DNA of 6,759 bases from Psychrobacter sp. (GCA_029264635.1 JARIAA010000216.1:1-6759), one strand, 5' to 3'. Counted from the first letter of the stretch, positions 1 to 6,265 are shown. The notes: generated by a model from the letters alone, not told the origin. Numbers and translations are program-made.

Positions 1-687
1 GTGCAAGGTTATGACTCTATCGCGCTCAAAGCCGACGTCGAGCTTGGTGGTACCGATCAAACCTTTAATATTTTGATGGGACGTACTTTGCAAGGTCGTT
101 ACGGGCAAGAGCCGCAAGTTTGTATTACGGTGCCGATTTTAGAGGGTTTGGACGGCGTCAATAAAATGTCTAAGTCACTAAATAACTATGTTGGCATTTA
201 TGATGCACCGGGCACGATGTACCAAAAACTCTTATCCATGCCAGATACTCTGATTCGTCGCTACTTTGAATTTTTAAGCTTTAAACCGATGGAAGAGGTT
301 GAAGCATTAATGGCAGAGATGGAAAATGGCCGCAATCCACAAGAAATCAAACGTATTTTAGCTGAAGAGTTAATCGAGCGTTTTCATAATGCCGATGCTG
401 CGGCCAATGCCCATAAGTCAGCGGGTAACGTACTAGCCGATGGCGAGCTGCCAGTCGATTTACCTGAGATTACGTTGGATTTAGAAGGGCAAGCGTCATT
501 ATTTATCACCCAAATTCTAAACCAAGCAGCGCTTACTAAAAATAACTCAGCCGCTAAAGACATGGTCAAGCGCGGCGCGGTAAAAGTCAACGGTGAAGTG
601 GTTGATGCAAGCTTTAGCTTAACCGCTGGCCAGACGGCGATTATCCAAGCAGGTAAAAAAGCTTATGCAAAGGTGACGGTTGGTTAA
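1..687 (+). CDS. tyrS: Tyrosyl-tRNA synthetase, C-terminal part (5' end outside window)
   Basis: Class I aminoacyl-tRNA synthetase that charges tRNA-Tyr with tyrosine in the cytoplasm. The visible 228 residues begin inside the catalytic domain. The ELGGTDQ segment (residues 14-20 of the fragment) and following TFN are the conserved tyrosine/ATP-site region, and KMSKS (residues 55-59, bases 163-177) is the class I ATP-binding loop. A helical anticodon-recognition region follows. The last ~65 residues form an S4 RNA-binding domain, with VKRGAVKVNGEVV as its recognisable core. The family is usually ~400 residues, so about 57% is present; the N-terminal Rossmann half with the HIGH motif lies upstream of the window. 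The GTG at base 1 is an internal valine codon, not the start. KMSKS rather than the KFGKT of E. coli TyrS places it in the TyrZ-like branch. The next gene is 75 bp downstream on the same strand, with no clear terminator between. Confidence 0.96.
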   Translation: MQGYDSIALKADVELGGTDQTFNILMGRTLQGRYGQEPQVCITVPILEGLDGVNKMSKSLNNYVGIYDAPGTMYQKLLSMPDTLIRRYFEFLSFKPMEEVEALMAEMENGRNPQEIKRILAEELIERFHNADAAANAHKSAGNVLADGELPVDLPEITLDLEGQASLFITQILNQAALTKNNSAAKDMVKRGAVKVNGEVVDASFSLTAGQTAIIQAGKKAYAKVTVG

Positions 688-750
688 AGCGTTTAAGCGT
701 TAATAAAGAAGTTAAATGAAATAAAGTATTTTGTCAGTCCATCATGGCTT

Positions 751-756
751 AAGGAG
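751..756 (+). promoter_or_regulatory. Shine-Dalgarno for GNAT gene
   Basis: AAGGAG lies 6 bp before the ATG at 763. It is a near-consensus ribosome binding site and fixes the start of the acetyltransferase gene. Confidence 0.8.
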
Positions 757-762
757 AGAGAG

Positions 763-1353
763 ATGTTAGACCTTCCTACGTTGTCAAGTAACGGAATTAC
801 CCTTAAGCCGTTGACCCTAAATCATACCGATGACTTAATAAAGGCTTGCCAAGATGGTGAGCTTTGGAAAATAAACGAGACTTCTGTGCCAGCACCAGAC
901 AAGGTCATCGATTATATTAATACTGCGTACTCAATGCTCGACAGACAAGCTTTTGTCGTCATCGATGAATCAACGGGTAGAGCAATTGGCTCAACAAGCT
1001 TTCATGATATTTTACCGTCTGTAAAACGTTTAGAGATTGGTTATACTTGGTATGCCAAATCTCACTGGCGCACGCATGTCAATACGACCTGTAAACTTAT
1101 GCTGCTCACCTATATATTTAAAACCCTAGAGTACCAAACCGTAGGCTGGCGCACAGATATCGGCAACCATCGCTCACAAAAAGCGATTGAACGTTTGGGC
1201 GCCAAAAAAGATGGCGTTATACGCGGCAATCGGGTTTGCCGCGACGGCGTTATCTCAGATACAGTGATGTATAGTTTAGTCAAGTCCGAGTGGCCACAAG
1301 TAAAAGCAGTATTAACGCAAAAGCTTAATCAAAACTACTACCATTCATCATGA
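763..1353 (+). CDS. GNAT-family N-acetyltransferase (RimJ/RimL-like)
   Basis: Predicted acetyl-CoA-dependent N-acyltransferase of 196 residues, a normal length for the RimJ/RimL-type GNAT branch (Acetyltransf_3). Visible elements are an N-terminal beta strand (ITLKPLTLNHTDDLIKA, residues 12-28), the central EIGYTWY strand (91-97) before the acetyl-CoA site, and DIGNHRSQKAIERLGAKKDG (132-151), the conserved segment after beta5 with the Asn and the AIERLGA helix. The C-terminus (DTVMYSLVKSEWPQVK) is typical of the branch. The usual Q/R-x-x-G-x-G/A pyrophosphate loop is replaced by HWRTHVNTTCK (101-111), as I remember for this subgroup. Substrate is unknown; it could be a protein N-terminus, a small amine or a drug, and nothing in the sequence decides. 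The strong ribosome site supports the start. The stop overlaps the next start (ATGA), implying translational coupling with the DUF1653 gene. Confidence 0.9.
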   Translation: MLDLPTLSSNGITLKPLTLNHTDDLIKACQDGELWKINETSVPAPDKVIDYINTAYSMLDRQAFVVIDESTGRAIGSTSFHDILPSVKRLEIGYTWYAKSHWRTHVNTTCKLMLLTYIFKTLEYQTVGWRTDIGNHRSQKAIERLGAKKDGVIRGNRVCRDGVISDTVMYSLVKSEWPQVKAVLTQKLNQNYYHSS

Positions 1354-1610
1354 ATATAAATAAGAATCTTATGTCGCCAAAAAACCAAAATAATATTTCT
1401 CAAGGCATCTACCGCCACTACAAAGGCAATCTTTATCAAGTTTTGCATACCGCTCAGCATTCAGAAACTGAAGAATTGCTAGTCGTTTACCGCTGTCTAT
1501 ACGGAGAATACGGTGTGTGGGTACGACCACTTACGATGTTTGCTGAAACGGTCATGATAGATGGTGAAGAAGTACCACGGTTTGAATTAATTAAACCCTT
1601 AGCAGATTAG
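1350..1610 (+). CDS. DUF1653 domain protein
   Basis: Small cytoplasmic-looking protein of 86 residues. Residues 19-79 match the DUF1653 family pattern as I know it: GIYRHYKGNLYQV (19-31), a central HSET (37-40), LVVYRCLYGEYGVWVRPLTMF (44-64) and a closing VPRFEL (75-80). No biochemical role is established for the family, and no catalytic site is evident. The first ATG overlaps the stop of the acetyltransferase gene in ATGA and has no Shine-Dalgarno of its own, so translation probably depends on coupling. An alternative start is Met8 (base 1371), which would keep the whole domain but also lacks a good ribosome site. A same-strand membrane-protein gene starts 25 bp after the stop, suggesting one transcript. 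Confidence 0.88.
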   Translation: MNINKNLMSPKNQNNISQGIYRHYKGNLYQVLHTAQHSETEELLVVYRCLYGEYGVWVRPLTMFAETVMIDGEEVPRFELIKPLAD

Positions 1611-1635
1611 TTTAAGAAGAAGAGGAAGCTTATAT

Positions 1636-1938
1636 ATGATACTGCATAAGAATGTCCCTCTTCTTCTCCAATTATTGATATTTCTCATTCAACTTAGCAT
1701 TTTCTTACTCATTGATTGGCTAGATGTCCGTTACAATCAACAACTGCCTATATCAGATACGCTATTTTGGTCAATAACTATTCCTATCGCTTGGCTTGTT
1801 TATACCTCAATATCTTATTATTATTCTCACAATCGCTTGAGTGCGGCTATTCAAGGTTTACTACAAACCTTAGTTTCTTACACTGTAGTCGTTGCTATTA
1901 TGCTGTTTTTCCATCAATGGATTGGCGGTTCATTTTAA
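1636..1938 (+). CDS. Small three-helix inner-membrane protein, unrecognised
   Basis: A 100-residue hydrophobic protein I cannot assign to a named family. Three likely membrane helices are visible: about residues 7-28 (VPLLLQLLIFLIQLSIFLLI), 42-63 (ending in the aromatic SYYY) and 71-92. Short polar links lie between them: DWLDVRYNQQLPISD after helix 1 and SHNRLS after helix 2. There is no cleavable signal peptide; helix 1 starts almost at the N-terminus and would act as a signal anchor. A purine-rich ribosome site (AGAGGA, bases 1621-1626) lies 9 bp before the ATG and supports this start. The gene is 25 bp downstream of the DUF1653 gene and is probably co-transcribed with it. It converges on the alpha/beta hydrolase gene, with stops 57 bp apart. 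Expression is plausible but function is unknown. Confidence 0.75.
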   Translation: MILHKNVPLLLQLLIFLIQLSIFLLIDWLDVRYNQQLPISDTLFWSITIPIAWLVYTSISYYYSHNRLSAAIQGLLQTLVSYTVVVAIMLFFHQWIGGSF

Positions 1939-1960
1939 GCAATGCCAAATCTCTCCTGAC

Positions 1961-1990
1961 ATCATTTTATGTAGAATAATGATTTATTTT
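1961..1990. terminator. Weak AT-only hairpin between convergent genes
   Basis: ATCATT (1961-1966) can pair with AATGAT (1978-1983), followed on the + strand by a T-rich run (TTTATTTTATT). It sits in the 56-bp gap between two convergent genes, where a terminator is expected. The stem has one GC pair, so intrinsic termination would be weak. The call rests as much on position as on structure. Confidence 0.25.
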
Positions 1991-1994
1991 ATTA

Positions 1995-2951
1995 CTAACC
2001 CTCTAAAAAGCCCTTTAATACTTTATAAAATTCAACGGGTGCATCCATCGGTATCGCATGACCCGCCTGCGGTAATACAACTTCAATAGCATGAGGTAGC
2101 ATATGGGTGACTTTCTGCTGCCATTGTGAATCGTACAATTTGGATTGGCCACCGATTAAGTTCACGACTGGGATAGTGACTTTTTCTATCACGTCCCGAA
2201 AATCGTAAGGTAGCTCCAAGTAGGCCTGCAAACAACGCATCTTATGCTGCCAAGTCCTATGATCAAAAAATACCAACTTGCGATCATTTTGATGAGTTAA
2301 CAGCTGTATGATCGCTTTTGAGCGCAAACGATTGACAGATAGTAAAGAAAACAGTCGTTCGACATCAGTGACGCGGCGTTTGATAGCAAATGGCAGATGC
2401 GTAAAGCTGTCAATTTTGGCATAAGGTAGGGTCATATCGACTACGTTGTGAAAGATATCGAATACCTCTTGCTGACGCGTCCCAAACAACCCTCCTTGCC
2501 AGTCGGACTGATTATGGATAGTAGGACTTTGATCAATATTTAGATAATGGCTGACTCGCGCTATACCATACTGTTCAAAATATGCCCACATTACTTGCGC
2601 GCCCATTGAAATAGCGGCAACAGGCAAAGACTCTATTTTAAGCTCATGGCAAATTTGCTCAATCACTTTATCGATATCGTCGGCATACTGACGCACAAAA
2701 TCAAACTGCGTTAAATGAATAGATTTTGCTTCGCCAAAACCTCTAAAGTGCGGTAAATAGAATTGATATTTGCCCATGAGCGGTAAGATAAACGGCAAAA
2801 ACTCACGCGCATCCATGCCATACGCGTGTAGCATGAGCACAGGTTTACCTTTGCCAAGCACTGAGACAGGGATTGTGTTACCGTCAGTAGCAGCAACGCT
2901 TATCGTCTGCAACTGATACTGCGTCGGTAGCGTAAGCTGTTTTCTTATCAT
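1995..2951 (-). CDS. Alpha/beta-hydrolase fold protein
   Basis: Predicted serine hydrolase (esterase or related) of 318 residues, slightly longer than the ~260-300 typical of the fold. In order: the oxyanion-hole segment MLHAYG (His42-Gly45), LPHFRGFGEAKS (66-77), the nucleophile elbow AISMGAQ (Ser115), a cap region of roughly 140-250, PVVNLIGGQSKLYD (261-274) and the catalytic-histidine loop QAGHAIPMDAPVEF (His298). Two points are atypical. The elbow is A-x-S-x-G rather than G-x-S-x-G, and the usual acid after strand 7 is a serine (GGQS). Asp140 in NIDQSP is a candidate acid, as in the YbfF/ABHD11-like branch, and Asp274 is an alternative. There is no signal peptide or lipobox, so it is likely cytoplasmic. 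The start is preceded by a modest GATGATGG ribosome site. The gene stands alone, divergent from the ART-like gene. Substrate unknown. Confidence 0.9.
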   Translation of the reverse strand: MIRKQLTLPTQYQLQTISVAATDGNTIPVSVLGKGKPVLMLHAYGMDAREFLPFILPLMGKYQFYLPHFRGFGEAKSIHLTQFDFVRQYADDIDKVIEQICHELKIESLPVAAISMGAQVMWAYFEQYGIARVSHYLNIDQSPTIHNQSDWQGGLFGTRQQEVFDIFHNVVDMTLPYAKIDSFTHLPFAIKRRVTDVERLFSLLSVNRLRSKAIIQLLTHQNDRKLVFFDHRTWQHKMRCLQAYLELPYDFRDVIEKVTIPVVNLIGGQSKLYDSQWQQKVTHMLPHAIEVVLPQAGHAIPMDAPVEFYKVLKGFLEG

Positions 2952-2973
2952 AAAATACCATCATCTTATTTTA

Positions 2974-2999
2974 ATTGTATCAAACTATCTTAATATCAA
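2974..2999 (-). promoter_or_regulatory. Possible promoter of the alpha/beta hydrolase gene
   Basis: Reading leftward, TTGATA (2994-2999) and TACAAT (2974-2979) resemble -35 and -10 boxes just upstream of the hydrolase start. The 14-bp gap between them is shorter than the usual 16-18, so only the -10 box is credible. Confidence 0.25.
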
Positions 3000-3037
3000 A
3001 ATACTTAGCACAAAACGTCTTTATATTAGTAATAGTA

Positions 3038-3059
3038 GACTGTTATAGTGAAAACAGTC
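3038..3059 (+). promoter_or_regulatory. Extended -10 promoter overlapped by a perfect inverted repeat (candidate operator)
   Basis: TGT-TATAGT at 3041-3049 is an extended -10 element (TGn plus a 5/6 -10 box) pointing toward the gene at 3175. No good -35 lies 16-18 bp upstream, as is common for extended -10 promoters. The 7-bp arms GACTGTT (3038-3044) and AACAGTC (3053-3059) form a perfect inverted repeat with an 8-bp spacer that brackets the -10 box and the expected start site near 3056. A dimeric regulator bound here would block transcription. Which protein binds, if any, cannot be told; no regulator gene is in the window. Confidence 0.4.
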
Positions 3060-3160
3060 AAGCTGAACATAACATAAGTACAAAAAGTATCCAGCAGTAA
3101 AAAGTAACCGACGCAAGTAGTTAATAATCAAGTCAACAGTCAAAAATTTTTAAAACTCAA

Positions 3161-3165
3161 AAGGA
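3161..3165 (+). promoter_or_regulatory. Shine-Dalgarno for the ART-like gene
   Basis: AAGGA lies 9 bp before the ATG at 3175. An ATG at 3165 overlapping this site is out of frame and ends after five codons, so 3175 is the better start. Confidence 0.6.
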
Positions 3166-3174
3166 TGTTGGTTT

Positions 3175-3855
3175 ATGAGTAGAGCGACATTGTCGGGACT
3201 GGATAATAGCCTTTATCCGCAAATCTGGGCGCAGCAGACGTTTGCAGATCCGCATAGCTTATTGATGGCGCTATTGCTAAACGGTCTTACGCTAGAACCA
3301 AAAGATTTTACCAAGCAGTTACTGGCAAATGATATTTATCAAGATTGGATTAATGCTTCGGTGTTTGGACGCTATATCCAGCGCAGTTTTGCCGCTTTTT
3401 ATAGCCAGACTGAAGACCATTTTAATATGGATATGCCAGCGATATTTCGCTCTGAGCTGATGCGCCATGCTCAGTACCTGCCGTTAGAACAAGTATTGTT
3501 TGTTGCCGGCACTATGCCCAAAAGCGTCCGCGTCGATAAGCTGTTTACCAGTACCGTCAATCCTGCCACTGCCGTGCTAGAGGCAAAAAAAACAAAACAG
3601 AATCTACTAAAGTCAGGGCGAGGGAGCAGCCAAACCTTAATAATCAATCAGATAAAAATTGCCAGCAAGCAAGTGATTGGCTTCCCAATACGTCACAATA
3701 AGCACACCAGCGAGCGCACCCGTAATGAAGTATTGATTTTGGATTTCCAAAACTTACGCTTAGTCAATGAGCAAGATCTAAATGGTGATACGATAAACAA
3801 TACGGTGACGCCAGGTGACACCGCCGTATTGCTTCGTTATTATGAACTGAACTGA
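3175..3855 (+). CDS. Hypothetical protein, possibly a degenerate ADP-ribosyltransferase-like fold
   Basis: I do not recognise this 226-residue protein by sequence. It has no signal peptide and no membrane helix. The N-terminal ~100 residues look mostly helical. From about residue 101 the order of elements recalls the ADP-ribosyltransferase (ART) fold. A strand LPLEQVLFVAGTMP (102-115) occupies the place of the usual 'xYRG' strand. LFTSTVNPATAV (123-134) resembles the S-T-S motif strand and following helix. A strand QTLIINQIKIA (153-163) comes next, then TRNEVLILDFQNLRLV (182-197), which resembles the terminal E-x-E-V-L-L strand. The catalytic Arg is not seen (Val110) and the first residue of E-x-E is Arg183, leaving Glu185. 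If the fold is right, it may be inactive or altered. The gene has its own ribosome site and candidate promoter and stands alone between a divergent hydrolase and convergent ydfG. Being a real gene is likely; the fold is inference. Confidence 0.8.
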   Translation: MSRATLSGLDNSLYPQIWAQQTFADPHSLLMALLLNGLTLEPKDFTKQLLANDIYQDWINASVFGRYIQRSFAAFYSQTEDHFNMDMPAIFRSELMRHAQYLPLEQVLFVAGTMPKSVRVDKLFTSTVNPATAVLEAKKTKQNLLKSGRGSSQTLIINQIKIASKQVIGFPIRHNKHTSERTRNEVLILDFQNLRLVNEQDLNGDTINNTVTPGDTAVLLRYYELN

Positions 3856-3920
3856 GGATGTGCACGTCGATATTTTAGACATTAAGCATTTAGGTGTACA
3901 AAAAATGATAGAGGCAGGTT

Positions 3921-4685
3921 TTAATTATCTTGCTTATTATCTTGCTTAGCGATAGTGAGACCATTATAGGTTTGCGCAACGGGCATGACTTCTAAACGAT
4001 TGATATTAATATGGGCAGGAGATTCTATAAGCCATAACAATATATCGCCAATATCGTCTCCAGTCATCGTTTTAAAGCCATCATAAACCTGCGCTGCTTT
4101 CTCGCCATCACCATGATAACGCACAGTTGAAAACTCAGTACCAGCGACGTTACCTGGTTCAAGATTAGTGACTCGTACCTGCGTACCTAGCAGGTCTGCG
4201 CGCATATTTAAGCTAAACTGCTTTACAAAGGCTTTGGTTGCACCATATACATTACCGCCAAAGTACGGCCAAGTACCAGCGATAGAACCGACGTTGATAA
4301 TATAACCGCTATAGCGTGCGACCATCGCTGGCAAGATGGCATGCGTCACTGCCATTAAGCCTTTAACATTGGTATCAACCATGCGCATCCAATCATTAAG
4401 ACTAGCATTTTGAGCAGGCTCTGTACCGAGGGCTAGTCCCGCATTATTGACTAACACATCAATTTGGCTAAACCCCTCTGGCAAGTCGGTAATAATTTGT
4501 GCGATAGAATCGGTGTCGCTAACATCCATGACAACGGGTAAAAATAACTCACCCAACTCATCTGCTAAGGCATTGAGCTTTTCAAGGCGTCTAGCGCAGC
4601 CAATTACTTGATGACCTTGCGCAACCAAACGTTCAGCCAATGCTTTACCAAATCCAGCGCTTGCACCTGTAATTAATACGTTCAT
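3921..4685 (-). CDS. ydfG: YdfG-like short-chain dehydrogenase (3-hydroxy acid / malonic semialdehyde reductase)
   Basis: Cytoplasmic NADP-dependent oxidoreductase of 254 residues, close to the 248 of E. coli YdfG. YdfG acts on L-allo-threonine, serine and other 3-hydroxy acids and reduces malonic semialdehyde to 3-hydroxypropionate. Visible SDR features: TGASAGFG nucleotide loop (6-13), basic ARR after strand 2 (31-33, favouring NADP), NNAGLALGTEPA (80-91), catalytic Ser134 in INVGSIAG, and Tyr147/Lys151 in VYGATKAF. Diagnostic of the YdfG clade are WPYFGGNVYGATKAFVKQFS, LEPGNVAGTEFS (175-186) and the C-terminal HININRLEVMPVAQTYNGL. A clear AAGGA ribosome site (4692-4696) lies 6 bp before the start. 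The last eight residues are KQDN repeated twice, from an exact 12-bp tandem duplication at the 3' end. It follows upp by 50 bp on the same strand and may be read through from it. Confidence 0.93.
   Translation of the reverse strand: MNVLITGASAGFGKALAERLVAQGHQVIGCARRLEKLNALADELGELFLPVVMDVSDTDSIAQIITDLPEGFSQIDVLVNNAGLALGTEPAQNASLNDWMRMVDTNVKGLMAVTHAILPAMVARYSGYIINVGSIAGTWPYFGGNVYGATKAFVKQFSLNMRADLLGTQVRVTNLEPGNVAGTEFSTVRYHGDGEKAAQVYDGFKTMTGDDIGDILLWLIESPAHININRLEVMPVAQTYNGLTIAKQDNKQDN
3924..3947. repeat. Perfect 12-bp tandem duplication at the 3' end of ydfG
   Basis: ATTATCTTGCTT occurs twice back to back (3924-3935 and 3936-3947) immediately before the stop codon of ydfG. The unit is a multiple of three, so it keeps frame and encodes KQDN-KQDN at the extreme C-terminus. 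A replication-slippage origin is likely. It lies outside the catalytic core. Confidence 0.9.
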
Positions 4686-4735
4686 AACTTATCCTTCGTA
4701 CATTTTTAAAACGCTTTAAATTAAGTTTATCGCTA

Positions 4736-5398
4736 TCATTGATAATGATTAAGTTGCTTACCAAATATTTTGTCACCTGCATCGCCAAGTCCTGGAATGA
4801 TATAACCATTTTCATTCAAGTGGCTGTCTAAAGCAGCGGTAAAAATAGTCACATCAGGATGGGCTTCATTTACTAGACGTACTCCTTCAGGAGCCGCGAC
4901 TAATACCAACGCTTTGATATTTTTACAACCATGTCTTTTTAACATGTCGATGGTGGCCACCATAGAGCCACCCGTTGCTAGCATCGGATCAACAATCAGT
5001 GCGGGGCGTTTGTCCATGTGACTGACAAACTTTTCAAAAAATGGCACAGGTTGCAACGTTTCTTCGTCACGCTGTAGACCGACAACGGAGATTTTTGCCG
5101 TTGGGATCAAATCAAGTACGCCATCAAGCATACCAAGACCGGCGCGCAAAATAGGTACAACGGTTGCCGTTTTGCCGATAATTTGCTCACCTTCTATCTC
5201 ACCGCACCAACTTTCCATTGGAAAAGTCTCAATTTCAAAATCGCGGCTCGCTTCATACGCCATCAAGCGCGCAAGCTCTTTGGTTAGCGTACGAAATTTA
5301 TAAGTACTACAGTCTTTTTCGCGCATGAGGCTGAGTTTATGACGGACTAGCGGATGATCGATTACTGTAATTTTTAAACCGTTATTTAAGTCACTCAT
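4736..5398 (-). CDS. upp: Uracil phosphoribosyltransferase
   Basis: Salvage enzyme converting uracil and PRPP to UMP and pyrophosphate in the cytoplasm. At 220 residues it is a little longer than E. coli Upp (208), through N- and C-terminal extensions. Conserved segments are HPLVRHKLSLMRE (15-27), VVPILRAGLGMLDGVL (80-95), the PRPP-binding loop ALIVDPMLATGGSM (133-146), LVLVAAPEGV (164-173) and the uracil-binding C-terminal GYIIPGLGDAGDKIFG (198-213). All motif residues I would expect are present, so it should be active. The start is supported by a purine-rich GAGAG site a few bases upstream and by match to the family N-terminus. No convincing terminator separates it from ydfG, 50 bp downstream. 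It is transcribed divergently from the glycosylase-like gene across a 141-bp spacer. Confidence 0.97.
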   Translation of the reverse strand: MSDLNNGLKITVIDHPLVRHKLSLMREKDCSTYKFRTLTKELARLMAYEASRDFEIETFPMESWCGEIEGEQIIGKTATVVPILRAGLGMLDGVLDLIPTAKISVVGLQRDEETLQPVPFFEKFVSHMDKRPALIVDPMLATGGSMVATIDMLKRHGCKNIKALVLVAAPEGVRLVNEAHPDVTIFTAALDSHLNENGYIIPGLGDAGDKIFGKQLNHYQ

Positions 5399-5460
5399 AA
5401 GAACTCTCTTTGTTTTTAGGCAGATACTTGTGCAGACACTTCGGTTGCCATTTTAGACCG

Positions 5461-5490
5461 ACTATGTTTGACTATAGAGTGCTATGACAA
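5461..5490 (-). promoter_or_regulatory. upp: Candidate upp promoter
   Basis: Reading leftward, TTGTCA (5485-5490, 5/6 to consensus) and CATAGT (5461-5466, 4/6) are separated by 18 bp, about 60 bp before the upp start. A better -10 box, TATAGT (5471-5476), lies inside this stretch but has no good -35 at normal distance. No purine-repressor or other named operator is recognised. Confidence 0.35.
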
Positions 5491-5509
5491 GTGAAGCCGC
5501 GTTTAGACT

Positions 5510-5518
5510 TGCTATGAT
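5510..5518 (+). promoter_or_regulatory. Candidate extended -10 promoter of the glycosylase-like gene
   Basis: TGC-TATGAT is an extended -10 element 21 bp before the ATG at 5540, without a convincing -35. Transcription would begin near 5525, leaving a very short leader of about 15 nt. It lies roughly 20 bp from the divergent upp promoter candidate, so the two could influence each other. Confidence 0.35.
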
Positions 5519-5539
5519 ACCAAAAAAACCACTTTTCTG

Positions 5540-6265
5540 ATGAATAATCTTATGACCAAACAACCAGCAAACGCCCAAAACGACAACAATCAGACTAATA
5601 CAGATCAAACTGATGAAAGCACAAGCTCTCTTGAAACAAGAGTAGCAGAAATAGAAACGCATCCCTTTGGTCCTGTTTTACCACCAGAGGCTACCGTCAT
5701 GATGATGGGTAGTTTCCCACCAACCGCTGATAAATGGGCAATGCGCTTTCACTATCCAAACTTTTACAATGATATGTGGCGTATCTATGGCGGTGTATTC
5801 TTTGATGATGTGGACTACTTTAGAGTAGGCGAGGAGAGGCGTTTTGATCCTGAACGTATTCGCGCCTTTATGTTTGAGCGTGGTATCGCTTCTTGCCCGA
5901 CCGTAAAGCAGGCCATCCGTGAGACGGGGAATGCGTCTGATAAAAACCTAACTGTCGTAACGCCTGTCGATCTAGATACTATTCTGCCTCAAGTCCCAAA
6001 GGTTAAGACATTATTTACGACAGGCGGTAAGGCAACCGAAGTATTGCTCAGCTTATTAGCAAAGCCACCTGCCAAATCCAAGTATCCCAAGACCAATCAA
6101 AGTATGGATTATCCTTATGAATGGCAAAATACAGATAACAAAAAAGCTGAGACTAACAATTTAACTTTATATAGACTACCGTCAACGTCACGCGCCTACC
6201 CTTTAGCATTAGATAAAAAAATTGAAGCCTATAAAGACTTCTTTAAAAAGATAGGTAAGCTATAA
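5540..6265 (+). CDS. Uracil-DNA-glycosylase superfamily protein (hypoxanthine-DNA glycosylase-like)
   Basis: Predicted base-excision DNA glycosylase of 241 residues. The core starts at ETHPFGPVLPPEATVMMMGSFPP (39-61), carrying the GSFPP active-site motif of the HDG-like (family 6-like) branch. FHYPNFYNDMWRIYGGVFF (70-88) follows, with the base-pocket Tyr-Pro-Asn and the DMW helix. FTTGGKA (159-165) is the central strand, and LPSTSRAYP (213-221) corresponds to UDG motif 2, the minor-groove loop. Such enzymes remove deaminated bases (hypoxanthine or uracil) from DNA; which base this one prefers cannot be read. Residues 1-35 are low-complexity, rich in Asn, Gln, Thr and Asp, and probably disordered. 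Neither ATG at 5540 nor Met5 at 5552 has a Shine-Dalgarno, so the start is uncertain by a few codons. It is divergent from upp. Alternative: a UDG-fold protein without glycosylase activity. Confidence 0.85.
   Translation: MNNLMTKQPANAQNDNNQTNTDQTDESTSSLETRVAEIETHPFGPVLPPEATVMMMGSFPPTADKWAMRFHYPNFYNDMWRIYGGVFFDDVDYFRVGEERRFDPERIRAFMFERGIASCPTVKQAIRETGNASDKNLTVVTPVDLDTILPQVPKVKTLFTTGGKATEVLLSLLAKPPAKSKYPKTNQSMDYPYEWQNTDNKKAETNNLTLYRLPSTSRAYPLALDKKIEAYKDFFKKIGKL

Noticed and set aside
1..3. GTG at base 1 as a start codon
   Set aside because: It is an internal valine codon of tyrS; the catalytic domain N-terminal half is missing upstream.
384..590. 68-codon ORF on the - strand inside tyrS
   Set aside because: Antisense shadow of the conserved S4-domain region; no ribosome site and no recognisable protein.
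1716..2089. Two + strand ORFs (1716-1979 and 1892-2089) overlapping the small membrane protein and the hydrolase 3' end
   Set aside because: Out-of-frame shadows without ribosome sites. The frame at 1636-1938 has a clear ribosome site and orderly membrane helices.
2711..2896. 61-codon - strand ORF inside the hydrolase gene
   Set aside because: Alternative frame of a gene with clear catalytic motifs; no independent start signal.
3860..3903. TGTGCAC and GTGTACA arms as a terminator between the ART-like gene and ydfG
   Set aside because: The loop is ~27 nt, one pair is G-U, and neither strand has a T-tract in the right place.
5462..5662. 66-codon - strand ORF with a membrane-like stretch between upp and the glycosylase
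   Set aside because: Its hydrophobicity is what antisense of an Asn/Gln/Thr-rich coding region produces; no ribosome site and it overlaps the glycosylase N-terminus.
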